Source: Pseudomonadota bacterium
Lineage (GTDB): Bacteria; Pseudomonadota; Alphaproteobacteria; SP197
DNA: 64,000 nucleotides
Assembly: GCA_039028155.1 (NCBI GenBank)
Contig: JBCCIS010000004.1
Location: 1 to 64,000 of the forward strand
Reading direction: 5' to 3'
Below, in pieces: positions 26,413-35,522 of this stretch. Below the pieces are notes generated by a model that was given only the letters and a program-made list of their open reading frames with translations, ran no database searches and was not told the origin of the DNA. Each line of letters opens with the position of its first letter. Position 1 is the stretch's first letter. The position numbers were made by a program, and so were the translations under genes.

Positions 26413-26852
26413 AGGCATCGTGCGGTCACCGACCCACGAACCCCTGCCCCGGACACCTCCGCTGAGACCGGCAGAGACGTCTTGGCACTGAACTCCCGCG
26501 CTCGAACGCCATAAACCGCGTTGTGAAAAGTGGTGGTGCGGACAGTCCGCCGCATGTCTTGGCGAACGGCGGCTCAACTATGGCAATCCGCCGGCACAAT
26601 ACGGTAGGGAACGTCTCGAAGCTGCGGCAGGTTAACGAACTCATAGCGCGGCCACCCCCAGATTGACGAGATCTGTCAGGTGCAGGTTGCCAAGCAGACG
26701 TTCTGGCGCTGGCGCAAGCATTGCGGCGTCATGGGGTTGGATCAACTCAATGCGCTTAAGCGACTACAGAAAGAAAACGAGTGGCATCGTGAGTCCGATC
26801 AAACAATGGATCGGCGTCCATCGCAAGTGCGGTTAGGCAGTCGACAAGGCCG
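26413..26852. other. Gene-poor stretch with IS relic
   Basis: This 440-base gap after sitD contains an IS3 orfA fragment (26668-26790) and otherwise no coding signal that I can recognise. Several stop codons occur in all frames. Confidence 0.5.
26668..26790 (+). mobile_element. Remnant of IS3-family transposase OrfA
   Basis: In one frame the bases from 26668 read EICQVQVAKQTFWRWRKHCG, then VMGLDQLNALKRLQKENEWHR. This is the end of the helix-turn-helix and the start of the leucine-zipper segment of IS3-group OrfA proteins, whose usual form is close to VSEQTYYRWRKEYGG followed by LKELEKENARL. Nothing upstream resembles the OrfA N-terminus, and no OrfB follows, so only about 40 codons survive. 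No terminal inverted repeats were found by eye. Confidence 0.6.
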
Positions 26853-27476
26853 CTAATCAAGAGCGGCCACGATCTCAGGGTCGTTGAGCATTTCTTCAAT
26901 CTTCTGTCGCACCGCGTTCTCAACATCAATTCGTGCGTCAGCCGGCACGGCTGCCGCCCCAAGATTGTCCCTGCCGCTGAGTGTTTTCTCCGCCAGCGGT
27001 ACACCCGTAGGACCTAACACCTCAAGCGTCGCGTTGTAGATGAATGCGGTGTTGATGTAGGTGTCGCTCTTCCACTCCTGAAGAACGAGAAGCACGTAAC
27101 GGTCCGCATCGGTGATCAAAAGTTCTTGGCGAGCGGCTGCATTGTCCGACGAATGCGGCACGACGACAGCAACAGCATCGATATCCTTCTGCTTCATTGA
27201 GTCGACAATCGATGTCGTCATGTCTTGGGCCAGCGGCCGTTCGCTACCCGTCGTCACATCCCAGGGATTGCCGAATGCTGCGCGCATCAGACCAACAAAA
27301 CTCGGATCCTTGTCGCCGTCTACGATGTATGGCCTGTGATCAACCACGCTCACAGCAACTGTGTGTTCGGTCTCGAGGTCCAAGCTTGCATCGCCAAGAT
27401 CGTGACGCTGCGTGTTCCCGATCGCGCAGCCCCCAACCCAAATGGCGAATGACAGAACCAACAGAACCTTTCGCAT
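26853..27476 (-). CDS. Putative lipoprotein of unknown function
   Basis: This 207-residue protein counts from the ATG at 27476, which opens a lipoprotein signal: MRKVLLVLSFAIWVGGCAIG with the lipobox Cys at residue 17. The frame is open to 27524, but the extra N-terminal residues would disrupt the signal. The mature part is globular and acidic, with SVVDHRPYIVDGDKDPSFVGLMRAAFGNPWDV and ADRYVLLVLQEWKSDTYINTAFIYNATLEVLG. This pattern, like the DUF4823 lipoprotein at 31598, suggests a short nucleotide-free alpha/beta domain. I do not recognise a characterised family. It is flanked by gene-poor DNA on both sides. Confidence 0.75.
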   Translation of the reverse strand: MRKVLLVLSFAIWVGGCAIGNTQRHDLGDASLDLETEHTVAVSVVDHRPYIVDGDKDPSFVGLMRAAFGNPWDVTTGSERPLAQDMTTSIVDSMKQKDIDAVAVVVPHSSDNAAARQELLITDADRYVLLVLQEWKSDTYINTAFIYNATLEVLGPTGVPLAEKTLSGRDNLGAAAVPADARIDVENAVRQKIEEMLNDPEIVAALD

Positions 27477-28100
27477 GACCCACACGCTCTCCCGCATTGA
27501 TAGATGAACTACCGCATTACGCATTCTTTACGCACGCCAAACTATAACTACAACTATTTTTGCGGCTTCATAGAAACAATAATTCTCGCGTAAGGACTAT
27601 TCAGTCGGTTTGGTCAAGCACCCAAACTCTGTTCTGTCATCCCGCGAACCAATCACTTACTTATGGTTGATGGTTGACAACAAACTCAACTAGATATGCA
27701 ATTTGATCGGGCGGATCTGTGCCGCCTGACATTTTTGCGGCGGTGCCGACTTTACCGGCTCGCACATGCTCAAGTACTGCAGTGGAGAAGTACGTCAGTT
27801 ATCAGAGACTGTTTGTTGTCGAGATCATGGCGCTTTCGATCGCCTGCCGCGCTTAGGGTAGGACAGCGACAGTTCTCAAAGACTAAGCTAACGCAATCAG
27901 CACAGAATCGAGTTTTCTTGTCGCAATCGAAGGAAACTGTGGTTACGAGTTCAAGACCTTCCCAGAACGCGGCGTCATCGAGCTTGATCAGTAGACCACC
28001 CACATCGGCCCGCGCCAACATGACCTAAGCATCGAACTACGTGTCAGGCGCCAATCCGCATTAAGTCGCGCTGAGTTTTTCCGACAGAGGTAGATGGAGC
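27477..28100. other. AT-richer non-coding stretch
   Basis: These 620 bases are markedly richer in A and T than the rest of the window. Frames at 27696-28028 (plus) and 27770-28021 (minus) lack recognisable domains or good ribosome sites. The stretch presumably contains the promoters of the lipoprotein and of the radical SAM gene, and may be horizontally acquired or decayed DNA. Confidence 0.45.
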
Positions 28101-29198
28101 ATGTGGAAACAGCAGCAGTTTGATTACACCGAGCCTGATGTCAGTTTTGGATCATCAGACGATGTGATCGAACACGACGACAAAGCCGGCAACGAGCAGT
28201 ATCTGCCGCCTGAGAGGCGAACCGGCTCAGCCATCTCGGACATGCTAGACCTTCGTGGCAAGGCGCAGGAGCGATTGCTGAGGGAAGCTTCGGAGGTTCG
28301 CGATCGTTTCTTCGGCCGCGCCGCCGTCGTTCGTGGCGTGATCGAAGTGACCAATGCCTGTGTGCGGTCCTGCGACTACTGTCCGATGCGTATCGAAAAC
28401 CCAATCGACCGGTACTTCCGGCGCCCGGAGGAGATTCTGGCTTCGGTCGAAGCGGTACGATCCGCAGGCATTGGTGTGGTGTCCTTCCAAGGTGGCGAGG
28501 TATCGGCCACGACGCGCGTTCTCGAACAGGTCATTCCCACAGTCAGGAAACTGTTTGACGACAAGGTCGAGGTTTTGCTCTGCCTTGGTGATAAGCCACG
28601 CGAGGATCTTGAAAGACTGAAGGCGAGCGGCGCGGACAGCTACATCCTGAAGCAGGAGACGTTGGACCCTGTCCTGCATAAGCGGATGCGCTATCTCGCG
28701 TTGACTGAGCGCCTTGCATGTCTCGATTCGCTCCTCAGTTGCGGCTACCGGGTGGGGGTCGGCACGATTGTCGGTCTTCCAGGCCAGACCCGCGGATCCT
28801 TGGTTGACGACGCGCTCTTTCTGGGCCGTGTCGGGGCCCACATGATCAGCGCCTCGCCTTTCATACCGGCAGCGGGGACACCACTGTTTGGCATGGCGGA
28901 GGGCGACATGGACCTGACCCTCAATCTGATGGCTGTGATGCGGCTCTTGTACCCGACCGCGCTCATCCCCACGGTCAGTGCTCTGGAAAGCCGGTCTGAC
29001 GGCGGACAGAGACGTGGTCTGGATGCGGGCGCAAACGTCATCACGGTGAACTATACGCCTGAACAGGACCGCAAGAATTATCAGATCTATGGATCCGACC
29101 GGTTTGTTGTTCGTCATGAATACGCAATGGATGTGTTGGACCAAGCAGGTCTATCCCCGCTGCTAGGCCAGAGCGCCTACAGTTTCTGGTCGACTTGA
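28101..29198 (+). CDS. Radical SAM protein, HydE/PylB/BioB-like
   Basis: This 365-residue radical SAM enzyme binds its [4Fe-4S] cluster through Cys87, Cys91 and Cys94 (CVRSCDYC). The surrounding RGVIEVTNACVRSCDYCPMRIENPIDRYFRRPEEIL and the later SFQGGEVS, RMRYLALTERLACLDSLLSCGYRVGVGTIVGLPGQT and TALIPTVSALESR match the HydE/PylB group and biotin synthase. A BATS-like C-terminal domain is present. No [FeFe]-hydrogenase genes, pyrrolysine genes or biotin genes are in the window, so its substrate is unknown. The first 40 residues are acidic and lack family similarity. It appears monocistronic in a gene-poor region next to an IS relic. Confidence 0.85.
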   Translation: MWKQQQFDYTEPDVSFGSSDDVIEHDDKAGNEQYLPPERRTGSAISDMLDLRGKAQERLLREASEVRDRFFGRAAVVRGVIEVTNACVRSCDYCPMRIENPIDRYFRRPEEILASVEAVRSAGIGVVSFQGGEVSATTRVLEQVIPTVRKLFDDKVEVLLCLGDKPREDLERLKASGADSYILKQETLDPVLHKRMRYLALTERLACLDSLLSCGYRVGVGTIVGLPGQTRGSLVDDALFLGRVGAHMISASPFIPAAGTPLFGMAEGDMDLTLNLMAVMRLLYPTALIPTVSALESRSDGGQRRGLDAGANVITVNYTPEQDRKNYQIYGSDRFVVRHEYAMDVLDQAGLSPLLGQSAYSFWST

Positions 29199-29479
29199 CG
29201 TGCTCCGTCCCATCGCACGACATGATCACACAAGAGATATCAGACGCCTGTGATTTCGCCAGCCCTTACCGGCTTGATACCGACAACGCATATCCATCGG
29301 CGGGGCGGTAAAATCGACCCAGCTCGACAAAGCCAAGTCAGCATAGATCCGTTGGCTTCGGATTAACGCGAGGTCGCCACGCTGCTGCTCATAGGTCTAG
29401 TATCTCAGCCGATTGGCCCAAGCCAAGTGAGCCTGACGACGCCCAGGCCGTCACGTCGCCCGTGTGGAGAGTTCCAGCC

Positions 29480-31210
29480 ATGACCACGACTTACGGTTCG
29501 CATCGGCCACCCGTCATGGGTACGCACCATGTCATCAGTTCAGGGCATCCGCTTTCGGCGGCGGCGGGTTACCGGTTGCTGGAGCAAGGCGGAAACGCGG
29601 TCGATGCCGGTGTCGCCTCCGGTGTCGTGATCAACGTGGTGCTCGCCGACAACACGAACTTCGGCGGTGTTGCGCCGATCATGATCTACCTCGCCGAACG
29701 TCGCGCCGTAACGACCATCAGTGGGCTCGGCCGCTGGCCGAAGGCGGCGAGTATCGAGTTCTTCAAGAACAACTGTGATGGCGAGCTGCCCGCGGATATC
29801 CGCCGGGCGGTCGTGCCGGCAGCGCCCGATGCGTGGCTCACAGCGCTGCAACACTACGGCACGATGACCTTGGAAGAGGTCCTGACGCCGGCGTTGGAAA
29901 TCGCGCGTGACGGCTACCCCCTCTCACCGGTCGTGCGCAACCAGTTCCTGGGTGAAGTGGATGCGATCGCCCGCTGGCCAGCCAACCGGGAGATCTTTTT
30001 GCGCGGCGGTGAGGTTCCTCCCGCAGGAACGCTCATCGTCCAGCCGGCGCTTGCGCGCACCTTCGAGCGGTTGATCGATGTTGAGCGCAAACACGCGGCG
30101 CAAGGCCGCGAGACGGCGATACGGGCCGCTCGGGATGAGTTCTATCGCGGCGACATCGCCCGCGAGATGGCGCGTTACAGCGAAGAACAAGGCGGTTTGC
30201 TGAGACTCGAAGATTTCCACGACTTCTCGGTCAAGGAAGAACCTCATGTCCGCGGCACCTTCAGAGACTATGAGATTCTGGCCTGTGGACCGTGGTGTCA
30301 GGGACCAGTGGTGCCGCAGACCCTACAGATGCTCGAGCGCGACGACCTCGCCTCGCTCGGTCACAACAGCGCCGACTACATTCACTTGCTTGCCGAAGTG
30401 CTCAATCTGAGCTTCTCCGATCGTGACTACTACTTTGGCGATCCGGATTTGGTCGACGTACCGATGGACGCTCTGATGGCACAGGAGTACACGCGCAACC
30501 GGCGTGAACGCGTAGACATGCGCCAAGCGTTCGGAGAAATGCCGTCGCCCGGCCTGATCAACGACTCGACGCCCTGGGGCAGACCGGAACCGCGATCCGG
30601 GCAGAGTTTTCGCGAGCGCGAGACCGATACCAGTTACACATGTGTCGTCGATCAGTGGGGCAACGCCTTCTCCGCCACACCGAGTGATGCCAACGCGCGC
30701 GCGCCCATTGCACCGGATCTAGGCTTCAGCCTATCCGGCAGAGGCACGCAGAGCTGGCTCGATGAGAACCATGCCTCGAAGCTTGAGCCCTGGAAACGGC
30801 CTCGGCTTACACCGAATCCCGCGATAGCATTTCGCGACGGGAAGCTGTTCATGCCGTTTGGTTGCCCGGGCGGCGATGCGCAATGCCAAGCGATGGTCCA
30901 GACCTTCCTGAACATCGCTGTGTTCGGCATGGACGCGCAGACCGCCATTGAGGCGCCACGCTTCACGACCTGGAGTTTCCCCGACTCATTCTGGCCGCAC
31001 GACTATCTGCCGGGTCGTCTGCACGTCGAAAGTCGGGTCGAGACAGCGGTAACCGATGAGCTCTCGGATAGAGGCCACGATGTTCGCCGGGTCGAAGACT
31101 GGGAACCCATGGACATGGGCGTCATGTCCGCCATCACGGTCGATCCAGAGACCAGTCTGTTGACCGGCGGCGCCGATCCACGACGGGACGCTTACGCCAT
31201 CGGTCGATAG
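29480..31210 (+). CDS. Gamma-glutamyltransferase family protein
   Basis: This 576-residue N-terminal-nucleophile hydrolase begins at the ATG at 29480. The N-terminal MGTHHVISSGHPLSAAAGYRLLEQGGNAVDAGVASGVVINVVLADNTNFGG is the classical GGT start. The autoprocessing site is in ETDTSYTCVVDQWGNAFSAT, where one of the Thr residues becomes the nucleophile. The downstream FMPFGCPGGDAQCQAMVQTFLNIAVFGMDAQTAIEAPRF is also characteristic. There is no signal peptide, unlike periplasmic GGT, so it is probably a cytoplasmic acylase-like member acting on glutathione, gamma-glutamyl compounds or related amides. A 280-base gap without visible genes precedes it. Confidence 0.9.
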   Translation: MTTTYGSHRPPVMGTHHVISSGHPLSAAAGYRLLEQGGNAVDAGVASGVVINVVLADNTNFGGVAPIMIYLAERRAVTTISGLGRWPKAASIEFFKNNCDGELPADIRRAVVPAAPDAWLTALQHYGTMTLEEVLTPALEIARDGYPLSPVVRNQFLGEVDAIARWPANREIFLRGGEVPPAGTLIVQPALARTFERLIDVERKHAAQGRETAIRAARDEFYRGDIAREMARYSEEQGGLLRLEDFHDFSVKEEPHVRGTFRDYEILACGPWCQGPVVPQTLQMLERDDLASLGHNSADYIHLLAEVLNLSFSDRDYYFGDPDLVDVPMDALMAQEYTRNRRERVDMRQAFGEMPSPGLINDSTPWGRPEPRSGQSFRERETDTSYTCVVDQWGNAFSATPSDANARAPIAPDLGFSLSGRGTQSWLDENHASKLEPWKRPRLTPNPAIAFRDGKLFMPFGCPGGDAQCQAMVQTFLNIAVFGMDAQTAIEAPRFTTWSFPDSFWPHDYLPGRLHVESRVETAVTDELSDRGHDVRRVEDWEPMDMGVMSAITVDPETSLLTGGADPRRDAYAIGR

Positions 31211-31597
31211 CCGGTGTGCCATCGACGCTCGGCGGCACACGCCGGGCCCGTCGTCAGCACGCCCTGCTGTGCGTATACGATCGGCGCTCCATGCTGAGTT
31301 TCACCTGATCTCAAGTATGGATGTTCTTCTGGTCGAACTCAGGCGGTGCGGCTTGCAAATTGCCCAACCTGATCGACAGGTCGCGTCGACATCCACTGAA
31401 CGATCAATCGCTTTGCGGGAATGGCCGCTTGGTCATCTATAACTTGCGGTTGTGGCATTGTCGCAACCGGACTAACCTGAGCGCAACGACGCCGAAGCCG
31501 CCAAGGATAGGTTCATATGGCTGAGGCGGTGGTGACACAGAGCTGTTCAACTTCAATGCGGCAGATAGTTCCCGGGCGCAGCAAGGAGAAAGAGAGC
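31211..31597. other. Intergenic region without visible gene
   Basis: I see no coding signal or obvious repeat in these 390 bases. A frame opens at 31517 and runs into the lipoprotein gene, but it lacks a signal sequence until the GTG at 31598. Confidence 0.45.
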
Positions 31598-32152
31598 GTG
31601 ATTACACTCTTGAGATCGGCCGTCTTCTTGGTCGGCATCTTCGTTGTTGTCGGCTGTACGGGAAGTCAGACGACCACGTCCCTTGTCGACAACCAAACAG
31701 GCGTCATCAGCGAGCAATCAAGCTTTGTCGTCGCGGTCGAGGCCGACGGCGCCTACATCGACAAACCGCATCCTGAGAGCGGTCGGATGGCGCGCGATGC
31801 CATGGTCGCCGCGTTATCGCCTTACGCAGGCGACGTCACCGAGATACGGAGCTACATTCCACAAGATACCGCTACCATGGACGCGGTCGAACAGGGCGCG
31901 GACTATCTTGTGTACCTTAAGCTGCACCATTGGGAAGAACGGGCGACGGAATGGTCAGGTCTGCCCGACCGTGTCAGAGTCGAGGTTCGGCTTATTGACG
32001 GACAAAGTGGCGAGGTCGTCGAAGCGAGGATGATCGAGGCGGAGAGCAAATTTGCGACGCTCGGCGGCGACCATCCAGAGGACCTGCTCGTCGTGCCCTT
32101 CGACACGTTCTCGCGAGACTTGTTTGGCCTGTCACCGGCGGCCGACAGTTAG
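31598..32152 (+). CDS. DUF4823-type lipoprotein
   Basis: This 184-residue protein begins at GTG 31598 after AAGGAGAAAGAGA. A lipoprotein signal (VITLLRSAVFLVGIFVVVGC) ends at the lipobox Cys at residue 20. The mature part FVVAVEADGAYIDKPHPESGRMARDAMVAALSPYAGDVTEI and DYLVYLKLHHWEERATEWSGLPDRVRVEVRLIDGQSGEVV fits DUF4823. Its stop codon overlaps by 4 bases with the stop of the convergent acyltransferase. Function is unknown. It is adjacent to, but transcribed towards, the polyene cluster. Confidence 0.75.
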   Translation: MITLLRSAVFLVGIFVVVGCTGSQTTTSLVDNQTGVISEQSSFVVAVEADGAYIDKPHPESGRMARDAMVAALSPYAGDVTEIRSYIPQDTATMDAVEQGADYLVYLKLHHWEERATEWSGLPDRVRVEVRLIDGQSGEVVEARMIEAESKFATLGGDHPEDLLVVPFDTFSRDLFGLSPAADS

Positions 32153-32976
32153 ACGCGCATTGTCCTGCGCCGCTGGCTCTCTTCCAGCAGCCTGTCTTTT
32201 TCTTCGTTCAACAGCCGCTCTGTCTTCCGCGCAAAGATGGCCGGGTCCAATCCAGCTGAGATCGGCGGCAGGAACCGAAGTGTCACGACGCCCGGACGCT
32301 TCGGGGTAAAGCCGACCGGCCAGTGGAGTCCTGCATCGGTGACAAAGGGAACAACCGGGGCGTCACACGCGCTATACAGGGTTTCGAAACCGCGCGAGAA
32401 CTTTCGGTGTTTACCCGGCGTCACGCGCCGGCCTTCCGGGAAAATCAGCATGCTGCGCCCTTCGGCCATGCACGTCCGGCCGTCGCGCACCATACGTCGG
32501 ATGTTCTGGCCGGGTGCATCCCGGTCGATCGGCGTCATCGGAGCGTAACGCAAGCCCCAGCCGAACACCGGTATCGCCATCGCCTGACGTTTGGTGACGA
32601 CGTTGATGTGGGGAATGATCGCGGTCATGGCGATCGACTCCCAGTAAGACTGATGGTTGCCAACGAAGAGCACAGGTTGCGCTGGAATGTTCTCCAGGCC
32701 CTCGATGCGATACCCGACACCCATGACGTACCGAGCGCCGTAGATAAAGGCCTGCGACCAGATCCGCAGGAACGTTCGAACCTGTCGCGGCTCTCGTGTC
32801 CACCGCAGATAGACAAGGACAACAGCGCCAATGGCGAGACTGACGACGAAGACATAGAGCTCAAAAAGGCGGGTTCGCGTTGCACTGACAACCAGGGCCA
32901 GGCGGCCGATCCGATCCTCTGATCCAGCGGCGGCAATCGCGTCGGCGACCAGCAGATCGTCTTGTTTCGCGTCCAT
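32149..32976 (-). CDS. 1-acyl-glycerol-3-phosphate acyltransferase-like (PlsC family)
   Basis: This 275-residue membrane acyltransferase starts at the ATG at 32976. A hydrophobic helix (LFELYVFVVSLAIGAVVLVYL) anchors the N-terminus. The catalytic motif reads NHQSYWE, so the usual HX4D has Glu in place of Asp. The second block FPEGRRVTPG binds the phosphate, and PVVPFVTDAG is the fourth block. It transfers acyl groups to a lipid acceptor at the inner membrane. It is divergent from the methyltransferase that begins the plus-strand polyene cluster, and such acyltransferases are regular members of aryl-polyene loci. Confidence 0.85.
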   Translation of the reverse strand: MDAKQDDLLVADAIAAAGSEDRIGRLALVVSATRTRLFELYVFVVSLAIGAVVLVYLRWTREPRQVRTFLRIWSQAFIYGARYVMGVGYRIEGLENIPAQPVLFVGNHQSYWESIAMTAIIPHINVVTKRQAMAIPVFGWGLRYAPMTPIDRDAPGQNIRRMVRDGRTCMAEGRSMLIFPEGRRVTPGKHRKFSRGFETLYSACDAPVVPFVTDAGLHWPVGFTPKRPGVVTLRFLPPISAGLDPAIFARKTERLLNEEKDRLLEESQRRRTMRV

Positions 32977-33170
32977 GTCGTCTCGCGGCCTCCGACGTTC
33001 CGTCCCCGGCGGCGCCGGGAAGACGCGCCCTACGGTTTTGCTTGCAAACAAGGCGTCTGTTGCCGGTCATCCACCGAAAGGTGGAGCCGACAGGCCACCA
33101 AACCTCAGCAAACAGTTTCTTTTTGCTTGCAACAGTGCATGAATATACACGCATAACCCCTGGCTTTGAA

Positions 33171-33905
33171 ATGACCACCAGAAGAAAGCCCTTTGTCGTC
33201 GGCAGCTACTACGCAAGTCCGGCGGAAAAGCAGCAGTTCCTGCGCAAGATCTTCGACAGGACGGCGTCCCACTATGAGGGGGTGGCGCGTTGGGGCTGGT
33301 TCTGCTCGGGCGAAATCTACCGGCTTGGCGCACTTCGACGCGCCGGCGTGAGACCGGATATGAGGGTGATTGACGTCGCCTCGGGAACCGGATCGGTGGC
33401 GCGCGCGTTCATGAAGATCCTGAACAGCCCAGATCAGATTGTCTGCGTCGAACCGTCGGCGGGCATGATTGCCGAATCGCGAAAGACCGTGCCAGCCACC
33501 CATCATCAGTCAACCGCAGAATCGCTGCCCGTCCCCGATGAGGCGTTCGACTTCCTGTCCATGGGTTTCGCACTGCGTCACGTCGATGACCTCGAAGAGA
33601 CGTTCCGTGAGTTCCGCCGTGTTCTGAAAGACGGCGGCAAGGTTCTCATCATGGACGTCACGACACCGGACAGCAGGATCGGTCGGGTTTTGTTTAAGGC
33701 CTACTTCAAGCATTTGCTGCCGCTGTTCACGCTGATCATCAGTCGTGACCGCGAAGCCTACCGTCTTATGAAGTACTACTGGGACACGATGGATCAGATG
33801 GTCGATCGCGAGGAGATCGTCGAAATCCTGCGTGAGAGCGGTTTTCGGACGGCCGACCACAAGGTCCTGCTGGGTTGCTTCTCAGAATACGTGGCAGAGC
33901 GCTGA
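33171..33905 (+). CDS. SAM-dependent class I methyltransferase (UbiE-like)
   Basis: This 244-residue methyltransferase begins at ATG 33171 (MTTRRKPFVVGSYYASPAEKQQFLRKIFDRTASHYE). The SAM site is RVIDVASGTGSVARAF at about residue 67, followed by IVCVEPSAGMIAESRK and the UbiE-type LPVPDEAFDFLSMGFALRHVDDLEETFREFRRVLKDGGKVLIMDVT. It probably methylates an aromatic or quinone-like ring. In an aryl-polyene setting it would act on the aryl head group, which often carries a methyl. It is the first gene of the plus-strand cluster and is followed by the glycosyltransferase after 105 bases. Confidence 0.85.
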   Translation: MTTRRKPFVVGSYYASPAEKQQFLRKIFDRTASHYEGVARWGWFCSGEIYRLGALRRAGVRPDMRVIDVASGTGSVARAFMKILNSPDQIVCVEPSAGMIAESRKTVPATHHQSTAESLPVPDEAFDFLSMGFALRHVDDLEETFREFRRVLKDGGKVLIMDVTTPDSRIGRVLFKAYFKHLLPLFTLIISRDREAYRLMKYYWDTMDQMVDREEIVEILRESGFRTADHKVLLGCFSEYVAER

Positions 33906-34010
33906 AATCATGAACAGGCCGCCCGGAAAAGGCGTGGCAAACGCGATAACCACGTCGACGACATTTCACCTCAATGCAGCGCACACTCTGTCACTCTTTT
34001 TGGATGAGCC

Positions 34011-34787
34011 ATGGTGCACACGGTCGCGGTGATACCGGCCCATAACGAGGCCCCGACGATTCGCGACATCGTCGTCGCGACGCGTCGCCTGGTCGACGCC
34101 GTGATTGTGATCGATGATGGATCAGGCGACGGCACCTCCGACGCGCTGTCGGATCTCGACACGCACATCATTCGCCACGACCGGAACGAAGGCAAAGGCC
34201 GGTGTCTGGTGGAGGGTCTGGACGCTGCTTTCGCCAAGGGGGCGGATCAGGTCGTCACGCTCGACGCAGATGGCCAGCACGACCCCATGGACATTCCGGC
34301 GTTTCTGGCGCGCGCCAGAGCCTTTCCGGACGCGATTGTCCTCGGCGACCGGTCTGATGATTTCAGGAACATGCCGGCCACGCGCGTCCTGGGTAACGGC
34401 CTGGGAAGCTTCTTTGTCGGTTGGGCTTGCGCACGAAAGCTCCGGGACGCCCAGTGCGGCATGCGGCTTTATCCGCGCCAGGCGTGGCGCGCCGTCGACG
34501 TTCCGCCACGGGACGTCAGCGGTTTCCTCTTCGAAACCGCCGTGTTGCTGCATGCCGCGGAGGCGGATATCGCCTTTGCCACGCTCTCTATTGCAGCGCG
34601 ATACGACGGCTATGTGCACAGGCCAAGTCACTTTCGTCCGGTCGGCGACCTCCTGAAGATCGCCGGGATGGTGACCCGGTTCCTTTTCAGCCGCCGCCTG
34701 CAGCCACGCGGACTTTTTGTAGCACTTGGACTAACGATGGATTCGCGTACGCAAAACCAGGAGAAAGTCGAGACATGTCAAAACTGA
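34011..34787 (+). CDS. Family 2 glycosyltransferase
   Basis: This 258-residue GT-A fold enzyme has HTVAVIPAHNEAPTIRDIV at the N-terminus, the nucleotide-binding VIVIDDGSGDGT, and the metal-binding VVTLDADGQHDPMDI. It resembles dolichyl-phosphate-mannose-synthase-like bacterial enzymes. There is no C-terminal membrane domain. Aryl-polyene clusters often contain a GT2 domain, sometimes fused to an acyltransferase; here the two functions are encoded by separate genes. The last 13 bases overlap the lipoprotein gene. Confidence 0.85.
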   Translation: MVHTVAVIPAHNEAPTIRDIVVATRRLVDAVIVIDDGSGDGTSDALSDLDTHIIRHDRNEGKGRCLVEGLDAAFAKGADQVVTLDADGQHDPMDIPAFLARARAFPDAIVLGDRSDDFRNMPATRVLGNGLGSFFVGWACARKLRDAQCGMRLYPRQAWRAVDVPPRDVSGFLFETAVLLHAAEADIAFATLSIAARYDGYVHRPSHFRPVGDLLKIAGMVTRFLFSRRLQPRGLFVALGLTMDSRTQNQEKVETCQN

Positions 34788-35209
34788 AAATTGCTCTTCC
34801 CTTAGCCCTCCTCGTCGTCGTCACCCTGGCAGGTTGCCGCGGGACCGTGCCCATTCAGAATATCAACGACGCGTCATACGGCACCGCCGGCTACTCAACG
34901 ACAACACCACTCACATTGGATCAGTACGAACAGGCGATCATTCGTGCCGGCAGCACGCGCAATTGGGTGTTCCAGCGTGTCGCTCCTGGTCATCTCGTTG
35001 GCACCAATGTCGTGCGCGGCAAACACACGGCGGTCGTCGACGTATTCTTCAACACCGAAACGTTTTCGATCACGTACAAGGATTCGAACAATCTGAAGTA
35101 CGATGCGGCAAAACAGGAGATCCACCCGAACTACAATTCCTGGGTCGATCTGCTGAAGGTCGACATTCAGACCGAGCTTCAAAAAGCGGACCCGGCAGAG
35201 CTTGGCTGA
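34775..35209 (+). CDS. Small lipoprotein of the polyene cluster
   Basis: This 144-residue protein has a lipoprotein signal peptide (MSKLKIALPLALLVVVTLAGC, Cys at residue 21) and a ribosome site AGGAG inside the end of the glycosyltransferase gene. The mature part, with LTLDQYEQAIIRAGSTRNWVFQRVAPGHLVGTNVVRGKHTAVVDVFFNTETFSITYKDSNNLKYD, looks like a compact beta-rich domain. Similar small lipoproteins occur in aryl-polyene gene clusters. It may help to place the product in the outer membrane; this role is inferred. Confidence 0.78.
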   Translation: MSKLKIALPLALLVVVTLAGCRGTVPIQNINDASYGTAGYSTTTPLTLDQYEQAIIRAGSTRNWVFQRVAPGHLVGTNVVRGKHTAVVDVFFNTETFSITYKDSNNLKYDAAKQEIHPNYNSWVDLLKVDIQTELQKADPAELG

Positions 35210-35522
35210 CGACGCCATTGCGACCTGGCGTCGACAAGTAGCAGGCGGCGTTCCCCTGGACGCCGCCTGCGTCGATGGCCATTTCCCGGGAGAACCCGTC
35301 GTACCGGGAGCGGTCCTGCTGGGTTACGCTGCCGGACTGCTAAGCGAACACGGTTACGATCTGGCCAGGGTAAGGCGCCTGAAGTTTCTTCAAACCCTGG
35401 CGCCCGGCTGCTCATTTACCGTGCAAATCAAGACCGGAGCATCTGTCACCGAGATCGTCTGGTGCGCCGGCGAGACGGTGATCGCGCAGGCCAGTGTCGA
35501 CCTATGCGCCCATGACAACTAG
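35202..35522 (+). CDS. 3-hydroxyacyl-ACP dehydratase-like hotdog protein (ApeI type)
   Basis: This 106-residue hotdog protein carries DGHFPGEPVVPGAVLLGYAA, the FabZ/FabA helix with the catalytic His in GHFPG. It would dehydrate 3-hydroxyacyl-ACP during polyene elongation. The only upstream start in frame is TTG at 35202, which overlaps the lipoprotein stop by 8 bases. The protein is shorter than FabZ and belongs to the small dehydratase type found in aryl-polyene clusters. A second hotdog protein is encoded at 41158. Confidence 0.8.
   Translation: MADDAIATWRRQVAGGVPLDAACVDGHFPGEPVVPGAVLLGYAAGLLSEHGYDLARVRRLKFLQTLAPGCSFTVQIKTGASVTEIVWCAGETVIAQASVDLCAHDN

Noticed and set aside
27696-28028. 110-codon plus-strand frame in the AT-richer gap
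   Set aside because: No ribosome site, no homology pattern, Ser/Arg-rich chance composition.
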